Assembly (NCBI GenBank): GCA_017544805.1
Contig: JAFYDK010000072.1
Coordinates: forward strand, 1 to 50,806
Reading direction: 5' to 3'
Source of the DNA: Bacteroidales bacterium
GTDB lineage: Bacteria > Bacteroidota > Bacteroidia > Bacteroidales > UBA3824
Length of the DNA: 50,806 bases
Part shown: in pieces, positions 16,473 through 25,365 of the stretch
Position numbering within the stretch: the stretch's first letter is position 1
Layout: the number at the start of each line of letters is the position of its first letter
Translations under genes and position numbers: made by a program
Notes under the pieces: model-generated
What the model saw: the letters and a program-made list of their open reading frames with translations, nothing else
Told to the model about the DNA's origin: nothing
The model's database searches: none

Positions 16473-17911
16473 TTTTTGTCCTGCTCGGTGTGAAAAAGTT
16501 CAACATTTATTTGCGGATAATTATTACGCAAAAATTCCGCCATCCTCTCTGCACAATAAACGCTTCTATGCTGACCACCCGTGCAACCAAAAAATACCGA
16601 AAGATTTTTAAAACCTCTTTCAATGTATTTTTTCACAGAAATTTCAACAATTTTTTGTGTCAAAGCAACAAATTCCGCCATTTCAGGCTCCTTTGAAAAA
16701 AATTCTATAACCTCCTTGTCCTTGCCGTTAAAATTCTTATATTTTTCATAACGTCCCGGATTATGAATAGCACGACAATCAAAAACGAAACCGCCGCCGT
16801 TGCCGCTCGCATCGTATGGAATACCTTTGCGGTAAGAAAAACTCTTGACAGAAACCGTCAAAACGCTTTTTTGAGAATCATAATTTTTCAAATTTTCGTT
16901 TTCTGTCAATGCCCTAAGACACTTTTCCAAATGCGGAATTTCAATGTCAAGTTTATGATTATCAAGCAGATATTCTAAATTTTTAAGAGCAGGCGGAATA
17001 CTTGCCAAGAAATGCGTTTTTTGCTCCAAAAAGCCTCTGTAACCGTAACTTCCCATCGCTTGCATTATCCTGACATAAACAAACGCATAAAAATATTTTC
17101 TAAACTCCTGTTCGTTAAAATCAAGAACTTTTTTCAGTTCTGAAATATAAAAATCCAAAAGTTCCAATCTGATTTCAGGACTTAAAGCGGCCTTTCCGTC
17201 GTATAAAAGCGAGGCTACATCGTACTGCAACGCGCCTTTGCGTCCGCCCTGAAAATCAATGAAATAAGGCCTTTTATCATCACCGATAATTATATTGCGC
17301 GACTGAAAATCCCTATACAAAAAAAACTCAGAAGGCGCCTTGCAAAGATAATCAGTCAAAGTCAGAAAATCGTTTTCCAACAACTGTTCGTCAAAAACGG
17401 TGTGAGTTGTTTTTAAGAAATAATACTTAAAATAATTCAAATCCCACATAATTGACTGAGAATCAAACGATTTACGGGGATAACATTTGTCGAAATCCAA
17501 AATTTCAATACCTTTGGTCTGAAACTTCGGTAAATTTCTTAAAACATCTTTATAATATTCAACAGTCTGATTATCAGGATTTTTATCCGACAAACGATGC
17601 TTTTCCAAATAATCAAAAAGCGAAACGCCTTTTATGTAAGTTTGCAAATACGTCAAACCGTCATCCGAGATCGCCAAAACCTTAGGAACATTAAGCCCAG
17701 CCTTTGAAAAAGCATCAGAAAAACTTATAAATGCTTGATTTTCTTTTAGTTCCTTTCCAATAGTTCCGATACATTCGATATTATCGGAGGTCATATAAAA
17801 ATATTCACGGTTAGAACCCGAAAGCGGAAGTTTTTCGATTTTTTGAACCTCTTTGTTAAAATGCTTAACAAACAATGATTCAAGGTTTTCCGTATTTGCT
17901 ATTTTCGCCAT
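16469..17911 (-). CDS. AmgK-like phosphotransferase fused to a RapZ C-terminal domain
   Basis: The N-terminal about 330 residues are an aminoglycoside-phosphotransferase-fold kinase: FLYRDFQSRNIIIG is the catalytic loop (a Tyr where His is common) and YFIDFQGGRKGALQYDVASLL holds the metal-binding Asp, very like sugar kinase AmgK of cell-wall recycling. Residues about 355-480 match the RapZ C-terminal domain (SVKSFSYRKGIPYDASGNGGG, DCRAIHNPGRYE, FFGCTGGQHRSVYCAE), known in RapZ to bind glucosamine-6-phosphate. The Walker ATPase half of RapZ is absent. A role in amino-sugar phosphorylation and sensing is inferred. It lies 7 bases after batE and overlaps the pseudouridine synthase gene. Confidence 0.87.
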   Translation of the reverse strand: MAKIANTENLESLFVKHFNKEVQKIEKLPLSGSNREYFYMTSDNIECIGTIGKELKENQAFISFSDAFSKAGLNVPKVLAISDDGLTYLQTYIKGVSLFDYLEKHRLSDKNPDNQTVEYYKDVLRNLPKFQTKGIEILDFDKCYPRKSFDSQSIMWDLNYFKYYFLKTTHTVFDEQLLENDFLTLTDYLCKAPSEFFLYRDFQSRNIIIGDDKRPYFIDFQGGRKGALQYDVASLLYDGKAALSPEIRLELLDFYISELKKVLDFNEQEFRKYFYAFVYVRIMQAMGSYGYRGFLEQKTHFLASIPPALKNLEYLLDNHKLDIEIPHLEKCLRALTENENLKNYDSQKSVLTVSVKSFSYRKGIPYDASGNGGGFVFDCRAIHNPGRYEKYKNFNGKDKEVIEFFSKEPEMAEFVALTQKIVEISVKKYIERGFKNLSVFFGCTGGQHRSVYCAERMAEFLRNNYPQINVELFHTEQDKK

Positions 17912-17918
17912 TTTTAGT

Positions 17919-18683
17919 TTAAATTTTTTCTAATGAAGAGTTTTTTACCCAACCCGTTCTGCCGTCAGAAATGCGGATTTCAATCCAATCTGCGGATTTG
18001 TCTTTGATTGAAACTTTCAGACCCTCATGCACTCTGAACAAATCCGTACCCGAATCGTCAGGCGAACTTTTTGCCGTTACGACTTGAGATATAATTATTG
18101 CCTCAGAGCTTTCAGAATTAACAGCCTCAGCATAAAATCCGCCGCACAACGAGAGAATCGAAAACAGAGCGAAAATAAAACCGAAACTGAAAGAAAATTT
18201 TTTCATTTTCTGTTCAACGGCAAAAAAGTACAACAAAAACAATCCTAAACCAACAGCCAAAAACACAAGGCACAAAACAGCCCAAGTGTTAAGACTGATT
18301 TTCTTAACAAAAAAATTGAAAATTGCCGAAAAATTCGACTCCGGAACAGAATTTATTTTGTCTCTTAAATGCAAGTTTGCTAATTTTAAATTCGTTTTAG
18401 CGTCTTCAAAATCAGGGTCTTGCTTAATTGCACGCTCATAATTCAAGATTGCAAGCGGATAATTTTCGCTTTTGTAATAAGCGTTGCCGAGATTGTAATT
18501 GAGTTCGGCTGCGCAATAACCCTGTTCAATCAACTGCTCGTACAGCTGAGAGGCCAAAACGTAATCCTTGGCACAGAAAGACTCGTTCGCTTTTTTAAAC
18601 AACGCCTCACTGTCCTGATTCTGCGCTTTTATGGCAGAGAAAATCAAGAGGCTGAAAACAATCAAAAAAATCTTTTTCATCAT
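17919..18683 (-). CDS. batE: BatE, TPR and SH3-like aerotolerance protein
   Basis: The 254-residue protein starts with a signal (MMKKIFLIVFSLLIFSAIKAQ), followed by TPR repeats at about 25-110 (FKKANESFCAKDYVLASQLYEQL, YNLGNAYYKSENYPLAILNYERA). Two membrane helices lie around 135-185, and a bacterial SH3-like domain ends the chain (VVTAKSSPDDSGTDLFRVHEG, DWIEIRISDGRTGWV). This is the usual BatE layout. It is the last bat gene here, 4 bases after batD. In Bacteroides the Bat proteins contribute to oxygen tolerance; their molecular action is not settled. Confidence 0.92.
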   Translation of the reverse strand: MMKKIFLIVFSLLIFSAIKAQNQDSEALFKKANESFCAKDYVLASQLYEQLIEQGYCAAELNYNLGNAYYKSENYPLAILNYERAIKQDPDFEDAKTNLKLANLHLRDKINSVPESNFSAIFNFFVKKISLNTWAVLCLVFLAVGLGLFLLYFFAVEQKMKKFSFSFGFIFALFSILSLCGGFYAEAVNSESSEAIIISQVVTAKSSPDDSGTDLFRVHEGLKVSIKDKSADWIEIRISDGRTGWVKNSSLEKI

Positions 18684-18687
18684 AGTT

Positions 18688-20448
18688 TTATTTTATTACC
18701 GTTTCGAGGTTTTCAATAGCCTCGGCAGCCAGTTTGTAAATGTTTTCAAGCGGATGAGACAGCGATTCGGGAGCATAATGCTCAAACTCGCAAGTATCAA
18801 GAACGCCGATAAATTTTTTAGCCGATTCCTCAGGAATACCTTTCAAAGCAAAAGTTTCAAAGACATTATCCCGTGTTAAATCAGCTGTCGGAATTGACAG
18901 TTTGTCAGAAAGATAGCCCCAAAGAGCTGACAAAATTTCAACATAAAATTCGTCCTTTTTGTTATCTTTCATAAATGCGGCAGCTTTTTTCAAACGCTTC
19001 TTAGAGGTTTTTCCGGCACGGCGGTTTTTAACACCGATAATGTCAGCATTATTTTTAATTTGCTGATACCTCAAAGCAATCACGCCCGCAAAAATTACCA
19101 ACAACAAAATCACAAAAAGCCAAAATTCAAAAGAATTAAAAAACTTTTTGTTGCCGTTTCTTAATTTTACATTGCCTTGTTTGATAAATTTGATATCAGA
19201 ACCCAAATTTTCAACATCCGATTTTATAACCGAAACCGCAGCCGAAACGGTTGAATCTCTTTCGCCTTTAACACTGATATTCAAAGGTTTGGACTCAATA
19301 GTTTTGTAACTTTTGGTTGCAGGGTCAAAATACGAGAATTTAACAGGGGGAATTTCAAATTCACCGTTTTGACGAGCGATAACCATATAACTAAAGGTTT
19401 TCGTTCCCGAAATGCCGTTTGCTCCGGCAGAAATATTTTCAGCACTTTTGGGTTCAAATTTTTCAAAAGCGGAAGGAAAATCCACTTTAGGAGTCTCAAA
19501 CAACTGAAAATTTCCCGCACCCTTTACAGTAAGTTTCACCGTCAAAGGTTCGTCCAAATTTACCTCTGTCCTATCCGCTGAAACTGAAATGCTAAAACTT
19601 CCAACCGCTCCGCCAAAACCGTCTGGTTTACCCGCCGGAAGAGCTTTGACTTTGATTTGTTTAAGTTTGCTTTTAGCAGTTTTTTTAGCGGTGCGAAATC
19701 CCCAACCGTCTGAAACTATGAATTTTATCTCGTAAGGTTCGATTTCCAAAGTTCCTTGTTTTTGAGCGAACAAAGCCTTTTTGTGCCAAACGGTATATAG
19801 GTATTCCGTATTGTTAATAACTTTTCTATCAAAACTGATATTTCTGGGAGCATAAACGTCCTGCGCCCAAAAACCCGCAAACGAAGGAATTTTGTTGTCC
19901 TCTACTCCGGTAATATTGTAACGAGAATAAACACTCGCCGTCATTAAAATCTGCTCACCGACATAAACCTCTGATTTATTGCAATTTACATCTACAAACA
20001 AATCACCCGTAGAAGAAGGCGGCGTGTATTGCGAATCTCCGCCCTTAGAATCGTTCGCCGCTTGCGAATTGTTGCTGACATCATCACCTGAAGCAGTAAT
20101 AGTCAGAGAGTTAGACGTATATTTTTTGCCGTTATAATCGACAGAAATTGCAGGAACGGTATATACCCCAGCTTTGTCAAGCGAGACGGTATAAATGCTG
20201 CTGCTTCTTACCGTTACATCTCCGTTTATAATTGACATACTACTGCTCGTACTCCTACCGTAATAGTTAAAACCCTTCAACTGAGGATCAGGAACTCTCA
20301 CATTTTGAGCATTAACAGAAACCTCAATTCTGAAAGGCACTCCCGTCGTAACATTTGACGGTGCACGCATTGAAACTTCAAAATCCTGAGCCTCAACGCC
20401 TAAAACCGTAAACGTCAGCAATAAAAATACTGCAAGTTTGCTTATCAT
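18688..20448 (-). CDS. batD: BatD, large secreted/membrane aerotolerance protein
   Basis: The 586-residue form begins with a signal peptide (MISKLAVFLLLTFTVLGVEAQ). An alternative ATG seven codons upstream at 20469 overlaps the batC stop; I prefer the downstream start because of its A-rich leader. Residues 20-420 are Ig-like beta domains of the BatD/oxygen-tolerance family (FEVSMRAPSNVTTGVPFRIEVSV, DLFVDVNCNKSEVYVGEQILMTASVYSRY). One membrane helix lies near 440-460, followed by a basic cytoplasmic tail (RRAGKTSKKRLKKAAAF) with a helical domain. It is the fifth Bat-type membrane component in the operon, between batC and batE. Confidence 0.92.
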   Translation of the reverse strand: MISKLAVFLLLTFTVLGVEAQDFEVSMRAPSNVTTGVPFRIEVSVNAQNVRVPDPQLKGFNYYGRSTSSSMSIINGDVTVRSSSIYTVSLDKAGVYTVPAISVDYNGKKYTSNSLTITASGDDVSNNSQAANDSKGGDSQYTPPSSTGDLFVDVNCNKSEVYVGEQILMTASVYSRYNITGVEDNKIPSFAGFWAQDVYAPRNISFDRKVINNTEYLYTVWHKKALFAQKQGTLEIEPYEIKFIVSDGWGFRTAKKTAKSKLKQIKVKALPAGKPDGFGGAVGSFSISVSADRTEVNLDEPLTVKLTVKGAGNFQLFETPKVDFPSAFEKFEPKSAENISAGANGISGTKTFSYMVIARQNGEFEIPPVKFSYFDPATKSYKTIESKPLNISVKGERDSTVSAAVSVIKSDVENLGSDIKFIKQGNVKLRNGNKKFFNSFEFWLFVILLLVIFAGVIALRYQQIKNNADIIGVKNRRAGKTSKKRLKKAAAFMKDNKKDEFYVEILSALWGYLSDKLSIPTADLTRDNVFETFALKGIPEESAKKFIGVLDTCEFEHYAPESLSHPLENIYKLAAEAIENLETVIK

Positions 20449-20462
20449 TTTAAAATATCTAA

Positions 20463-21419
20463 TTACCATTGTTTCTCGTGTTTAACACTGCCTTTTGCGT
20501 TTTTATCGTCTTTTACCTTCTGTTGAACTTTCTCGTCAGCCTTGTTAATAGCATCCAAAATTCTTTCAGCCATATCCTGCGGAATTACCTTAACTTGTTC
20601 TGAATCAGGCACTCCGTCGTTGTCAGAATCGGTATCTTGATAATCGGGAACACCATCACCGTCGGTATCTTTAGGATTTTTGGGATCTTCACCGGCCTCC
20701 ACCGAATCGGGAATACCGTCGTTGTCAGAATCAGGGTCGCGGTAATCGGGAATACCATCACCGTCAGTATCTTTAGAATTCTGAGAATCAGAGCCTTTTT
20801 CAACATCATCGGGAATTCCATCATGATCGGTATCAGAACTTTGCCCCTGTTGATTTTGGTCGTTCTGATTATCTTGATTCTGATCTTGATTTTGCTGATT
20901 TTGCTGATTCTGCTGGTTTTGCTGATTTTGTTGCTGCTGTTTCAACATATCAATTATCTTTTGCGTGTAAAGATAATTGTACTTCGTTTTTTTGTCGTAT
21001 GGATTATGCCTTAGGGAATTTTTGTAATCCTCCAAAGCATTTTCCGCATATTTTATAGCATTTTGAAAATCTTGCTTTCCCAATGTCTGCTCACACAAAC
21101 CTAAATCCGTATTTCCGAGGTTGAAATAACATTCGGCAGCTTTTTTAGGATCAGTCTGAGATTTAGCTAAATTGACAAAAAGTTCTTTTGCCTTATCAAA
21201 TTTTTGTTGACGGAAAAGTGCATTTCCAAGGTTGAAAGACGCCTCGTAAGAGGATGAATTTTCATTAACACCTTTCTGATACTGCACTTCGGCGTTTTCA
21301 AAATCGCCGTCTTTATAATACGAATTGCCTTCCCTGACGTAAGGTTTTTCGCTCTGAGCAAAAACCGAAACGAAAGGAAACAAGCCAAAAATCAATATTA
21401 TTAAAAAATTACGTTTCAT
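20463..21419 (-). CDS. batC: BatC, TPR protein with thrombospondin type-3-like Asp repeats
   Basis: The 318-residue protein has a signal peptide (residues 1-22), TPR repeats from about 27 to 145, a Gln/Asn-only tract at about 161-193, then an acidic block at 196-273 with five copies of the DxDxDGIPD type ([45 protein letters not shown]). These are calcium-binding motifs of thrombospondin type-3 repeats as found in OmpA-like surface proteins. The last 40 residues are lysine-rich and resemble the usual BatC end. TPR plus a Gln-rich tail is normal for BatC; the Asp-repeat block is not something I expect in it. It is translationally close to batB (2 bases) and overlaps the possible long batD start. 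Confidence 0.9.
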   Translation of the reverse strand: MKRNFLIILIFGLFPFVSVFAQSEKPYVREGNSYYKDGDFENAEVQYQKGVNENSSSYEASFNLGNALFRQQKFDKAKELFVNLAKSQTDPKKAAECYFNLGNTDLGLCEQTLGKQDFQNAIKYAENALEDYKNSLRHNPYDKKTKYNYLYTQKIIDMLKQQQQNQQNQQNQQNQQNQDQNQDNQNDQNQQGQSSDTDHDGIPDDVEKGSDSQNSKDTDGDGIPDYRDPDSDNDGIPDSVEAGEDPKNPKDTDGDGVPDYQDTDSDNDGVPDSEQVKVIPQDMAERILDAINKADEKVQQKVKDDKNAKGSVKHEKQW

Positions 21420-21421
21420 TT

Positions 21422-22450
21422 CTAATCAAAAATACCTAATTTCTTAATCCAACGGTTTTTACGCTCCAATGTCAGACAATACGCCATGAAAAACAAAAGC
21501 GCAATGAAAGCCGGAACAGTAAATTTTTCGTCATATTCAGCAAATGTTGCATACTCGCCTTTTTTCATATTTGAAATTTGCGAATAAATCTCGTCAAAAC
21601 CGGAATTGCCGTTTGTAGCACGGACATAAATTCCGCCGCCGACTCTCGCAATTTCTCTAAGCGAAGCCTCATCAAGTTTTGAAACAACAACGTTTCCGTT
21701 ATTATCTTTTATAAAATCGGAACTGCCTTCACGCTTTGGAATCGGAACTCCGCGCGTATCACCTGTACCGATTACATGAACTACAACACCTTTTTCATTA
21801 CATTGTTTTGCCATTTTCATCGGATCTGGAGTCGGTTCGTGATTTTCACCATCCGAAATCAAAATCACCGCTTTAGACATATCGTTGTCATAATTAAACG
21901 ATTTAAAAGCCAAATCCAAAGCCGCTCCAAGTGCCGTTCCCTGCTCCGAAATCATATCGCAACTAACGGATTGAACAAAGATATCAGTCGCCTTTAAATC
22001 CTGAGTCAGAGGCACTTGAACAAATGCAGTACCCGCAAAAATTATTAAACCAACTTTGTCGGTAGAAAGTTTTTTAACAAGATTTGAAATAGCATTTTTC
22101 GTATTCTCAAGCCTTGAGGGATACATATCCGTTGCCCGCATCGAATTACTGATGTCAAGACAAATCATAATTTCAGAACCCTCTGAGGAAACCTCTTTGA
22201 GTTTTGTTCCCATTCTCGGACCTGAAACTGCAATTATCATAAACGCCAAAGCAAGTGCTAACAATATCGCCCTGATTATCGGACGGCTAACGGAATACTC
22301 TTCCATCAAAGGTGCAAGTACTTTTCTTTGACCGATTTTCTCCAAGGCTTTTGCCCTCTGTCTTAAATGCAGATACACCAAAACGCCGAAAACCGGTATC
22401 ACAAGCAAAAAATACAAAAACTCTTTATGTGCAAATTGTATATCAAACAT
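21422..22450 (-). CDS. batB: BatB, membrane-anchored von Willebrand factor A protein
   Basis: The 342 residues contain two N-terminal helices (about 8-27 and 55-80), a VWA domain at about 90-285 with the MIDAS motif DISNSMRA, the Thr of [14 protein letters not shown] and the ISDGENH segment, and a final membrane helix ([14 protein letters not shown]). VWA domains bind metal and protein partners on the periplasmic side or cytosolic face, and in this operon they are thought to be assembled by the MoxR ATPase. It lies 14 bases after batA and 2 before batC. Confidence 0.94.
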   Translation of the reverse strand: MFDIQFAHKEFLYFLLVIPVFGVLVYLHLRQRAKALEKIGQRKVLAPLMEEYSVSRPIIRAILLALALAFMIIAVSGPRMGTKLKEVSSEGSEIMICLDISNSMRATDMYPSRLENTKNAISNLVKKLSTDKVGLIIFAGTAFVQVPLTQDLKATDIFVQSVSCDMISEQGTALGAALDLAFKSFNYDNDMSKAVILISDGENHEPTPDPMKMAKQCNEKGVVVHVIGTGDTRGVPIPKREGSSDFIKDNNGNVVVSKLDEASLREIARVGGGIYVRATNGNSGFDEIYSQISNMKKGEYATFAEYDEKFTVPAFIALLFFMAYCLTLERKNRWIKKLGIFD

Positions 22451-22464
22451 TTTTTACATTTTTT

Positions 22465-23463
22465 TTACGGTAAAACTCTTGCGATAGTGTACCGCAGTAA
22501 AATTTTCAAAACCAAAAGCCCTAACGCTAAAGCCAAAAACGGGAAAAATTTTTCATGGACATGACTGATTGTCATGGATTCCATTTTAGTTTTTTCGAGT
22601 TTGTCTATTTGCGAATAAATATCCTTTAAGGCTTGATTGTTAGTTGCCCTAAAATACTTTCCGTCAGTGATTTTAGAAATTTTCCCAAGCGTTGCCTCGT
22701 CAATTTCGACGGGTACGTTCTGAAAAATTTTTCTGCCCCAAGGGTCAATCACGGGATAGGGAGCCTCACCGTTGGTTCCAACACCGATAGTATAAACTCT
22801 GATACCATAACTTGCTGCAATTTCAGCGGCGGTAATAGGTTCGATTTCACCGCAGTTGTTCATACCGTCGGTCAGAAGGATAACGACCTTGCTTTTTGCC
22901 TTGCTGTCTTTGATTCGCGCAACAGCGTTTGCCAAGCCCAAACCGATTGCCGTACCGTCTTCGATAATACCATTTTTAACCTGCGACATCAAATTCACAA
23001 GCGTTGAACGGTCGCTTGTCAAAGGGCATTGCGTAAAACTCTCACCCGCAAAAAGCACTATTCCCATACGGTCGTCCTCACGGGCTTGAATAAATTCGGA
23101 CGCAACGTTTTTGGCTGCCTCCAATCTGTTCGGCTTGAAATCGCAAGCCTCCATAGAGCCGGAAATATCCATCGCCAAAACGATGTCAATACCTTCTTTT
23201 TCGGTTTTTTCGTTGTCCGAAGTCGTTTGAGGACGGGCAAGCGAAAAAATTATCAATGCGATAATCAGAAAGTTAAGGACTATCGGAACGTATGATAATA
23301 TTTTTCTGAAAGTCATTTTTTCAGCGCCAAAACCTTTTAAAGTAGAAAACTTTAATGCTGCATTAAAATTTTTCAGCTTGAAAAAATACCAAACTCCGAG
23401 CGGCAACAAAACCAAAAGCAGCCACAGCCGCCACGGATATGCAAATTGCGTAAATTCAAACAT
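22465..23463 (-). CDS. batA: BatA, membrane-anchored von Willebrand factor A protein
   Basis: The start at 23463 (MFEFTQFAYPWRLWLL) is chosen because this is the conserved BatA N terminus; the frame remains open to 23505 inside the upstream gene. The 332 residues have an N-terminal helix, a second helix (SYVPIVLNFLIIALIIFSLARPQ), a VWA domain with MIDAS motif AMDISGSMEA, FAGESFTQCPLTSDR and LLTDGMNNCG, and a C-terminal helix. It is a paralogue of batB next to it. The gene overlaps the end of the upstream BatD-like gene by 8 bases. Confidence 0.94.
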   Translation of the reverse strand: MFEFTQFAYPWRLWLLLVLLPLGVWYFFKLKNFNAALKFSTLKGFGAEKMTFRKILSYVPIVLNFLIIALIIFSLARPQTTSDNEKTEKEGIDIVLAMDISGSMEACDFKPNRLEAAKNVASEFIQAREDDRMGIVLFAGESFTQCPLTSDRSTLVNLMSQVKNGIIEDGTAIGLGLANAVARIKDSKAKSKVVILLTDGMNNCGEIEPITAAEIAASYGIRVYTIGVGTNGEAPYPVIDPWGRKIFQNVPVEIDEATLGKISKITDGKYFRATNNQALKDIYSQIDKLEKTKMESMTISHVHEKFFPFLALALGLLVLKILLRYTIARVLP

Positions 23464-24460
23464 TTTTCTCCAATTTATTATCACCGCTTTCAGGAGCCTC
23501 TTCAACGACTTTCTTTGTCATTTCCACAAATTTTATGGCGTATGACATAGAATTATCGTTTTCGTCCTGTAAGGGTTCAAGTTTAGCAAACTTTACAAAA
23601 TCCGCAACTCCTAAAATATATTTCACAAAAGAATATTCTTGAGATTTTTTGTCCAAAATACCGTCCAAAGTCTTAAGCGTTTCGTCTGAAGTAGACTCCA
23701 AAACTGATTGATCATAACGGTCTGAAATATATGTTTTTAGGATTTCGGTTAATTGAGTATAAAACTCTTTGGAAAGTCCTTGCTGACAAAGTTTTTTGTC
23801 TTTTAATTCCAAAAGTTTTCGCATAGCAACCTTTTCAGCCGGCTCTTTCGGTTTCAAAATCGGAATAATCGGCTTATTGTTTTTCCACCTAATATACATA
23901 TAAGTGGCAATAGAGGCTATCAAGGCTACAACCAAAAGAATTAAAATAAGCCTTGAATATCTCGCCCAAAACTCTGCAAAAGTCCACGGCGTTTCTTTAA
24001 CAGGCTTAATATCAAAAACTTTTAGCGTTTTTGTGGTATCAATTTCGGCAGTAAAAGTCGAATCAATTCCTTGCAAAAGAGTAAAAGTGATTTTTAAGGA
24101 ATCAGTCCAAACGGTATCTTTGTCAACTCTTATCGGCAAAGCGGGAACGTATAACGCTGAATCCTTAAAACTCGTTATCAAAAACGAATGAGTAAATGTA
24201 ACTTCCTTTTGTACAGTTACATGCGTATCCGGCTTTAATGTTGTTAAAACCTCAAGATACTCTCCTATTTTGTTGTTTTTAAACTGAGGAAAATAGACTT
24301 TTTGACCGGATTTGACTGTAACTGAGATTGAATATTTCACAGGGTTTGAAAACTCAACGAAATTGGAGTCAAGTTGAGTCTTAACCGTCTGAGCCTTAAT
24401 ACTCAATGGCAGCAAAAACGCCAAAACCATAACAATTTTCAGTATCTTAAAACAAGTCAT
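23456..24460 (-). CDS. BatD-like single-pass membrane partner protein of the moxR-bat operon
   Basis: The 334-residue protein has a signal peptide (to about residue 24, IKAQ), a beta-rich periplasmic domain to about 155 (QLDSNFVEFSNPVKYSISVTV), one membrane helix near 172-192 (LILILLVVALIASIATYMYI) and a helical cytoplasmic domain (AMRKLLELKDKKL, FYTQLTEILKTYISDRYDQSVLESTSDETL). The same architecture, with a DUF4381-like tail, is usual between the DUF58 gene and batA in this phylum. No catalytic motif is visible; a scaffold role is plausible. It is 2 bases from the DUF58 gene and overlaps batA. Confidence 0.85.
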   Translation of the reverse strand: MTCFKILKIVMVLAFLLPLSIKAQTVKTQLDSNFVEFSNPVKYSISVTVKSGQKVYFPQFKNNKIGEYLEVLTTLKPDTHVTVQKEVTFTHSFLITSFKDSALYVPALPIRVDKDTVWTDSLKITFTLLQGIDSTFTAEIDTTKTLKVFDIKPVKETPWTFAEFWARYSRLILILLVVALIASIATYMYIRWKNNKPIIPILKPKEPAEKVAMRKLLELKDKKLCQQGLSKEFYTQLTEILKTYISDRYDQSVLESTSDETLKTLDGILDKKSQEYSFVKYILGVADFVKFAKLEPLQDENDNSMSYAIKFVEMTKKVVEEAPESGDNKLEKNV

Positions 24461-24462
24461 GA

Positions 24463-25326
24463 TTACCTTGATTTAAAAAGTTTTATCAGGGGTTTGACAT
24501 AATCTTCGTTGTCGGCGATAACTGCGCAATCCACACCCGAACGAGAAAAAATTTCTTCGGTTTGTGCTTTACGTTTTTGGGCAATTCTGTAATACTCGTT
24601 TCTAACCTCCTGACTTGAGGTATCAACAAGACACATTTGCCCTGTTTCAGCATCCTGAAGGTTGATTAAGCCGACATCGGGAAGTTCAAAATCCCTCGGG
24701 TCATAAACATTCAAAGCCATTAAATCGTGTTTGTGGCTTGCAATTCTAAGTGCCGATGAAAAATCACCGCAAATAAAATCCGAAATCAAAAAAGCGGTAC
24801 TCCGTTTTTTTATGACCCTTGTCAGATATTCCAACGCTAAAGCCGGGTCAGTACCTTTTCCTTTCGGAGTAAAAGTAAGTAACTCTCTGATAATCCGAAG
24901 AATATGACTGCGACCTTTTTTCGGAGGAATAAACTTTTCGATAATATCCGAAAAGAAAATCACACCGATTTTATCGTTGTTGGAAATAGCAGAAAACGAA
25001 AGACAAGCGGCAATTTCCGTTATAAAATCGCGTTTTGACATATCCGTACTTCCGAAGTCCAAAGAGCCGCTGACATCAACAAGAATTATCACCGTAAGTT
25101 CCCTTTCTTCTTCAAAAACCTTGATATACGGGCGGTTATAACGTGCAGTAACATTCCAATCAATGTTTCTTACATCATCACCGTACTGATACTCTCTTAC
25201 TTCGCTAAACGACATACCACGCCCTTTAAACGCACTATGATATTCGCCCGCAAAGAGATGATTGCTCAGTCCCCTTGTCTTAATTTCAATTTTCCTTACC
25301 TTCTTTAAAATATCGGAAGTTTCCAT
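24463..25326 (-). CDS. DUF58 / von Willebrand-type protein of the moxR-bat operon
   Basis: The 287-residue protein has the DUF58 core: HLFAGEYHSAFKGRGMSFSEVREYQYGDDVRNIDWNVTA in the N-terminal third, which contains the family's conserved Gly, Asp and Trp residues, then a VWA-like part with VDVSGSLDFGS near 83-93 and a GVIFFSD strand. No membrane helix is seen, so it is likely cytoplasmic. DUF58 proteins almost always pair with a MoxR ATPase and probably are its client or adaptor. A short heptamer repeat separates it from moxR. Confidence 0.92.
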   Translation of the reverse strand: METSDILKKVRKIEIKTRGLSNHLFAGEYHSAFKGRGMSFSEVREYQYGDDVRNIDWNVTARYNRPYIKVFEEERELTVIILVDVSGSLDFGSTDMSKRDFITEIAACLSFSAISNNDKIGVIFFSDIIEKFIPPKKGRSHILRIIRELLTFTPKGKGTDPALALEYLTRVIKKRSTAFLISDFICGDFSSALRIASHKHDLMALNVYDPRDFELPDVGLINLQDAETGQMCLVDTSSQEVRNEYYRIAQKRKAQTEEIFSRSGVDCAVIADNEDYVKPLIKLFKSR

Positions 25327-25363
25327 AATAATTATGCATTATGCATTATGAATTATGAATTAT
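25322..25363 (-). repeat. AT-rich heptamer array between moxR and the DUF58 gene
   Basis: Four to five 7-bp units (ATTATGC, ATTATGA) lie between the two genes and reach the DUF58 start codon. The array is the reverse complement of the CATAATT/CATAATG array at the left window end. It provides the only sizeable gap inside the operon and forms part of the translation start region of the DUF58 gene. Confidence 0.75.
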
Positions 25364-25365
25364 TT

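Noticed and set aside
20637..21014. 125-codon hydrophobic frame on the plus strand
   Set aside because: It is the reverse complement of the Asp/Gly and Gln/Asn repeats of batC; low-complexity shadow.
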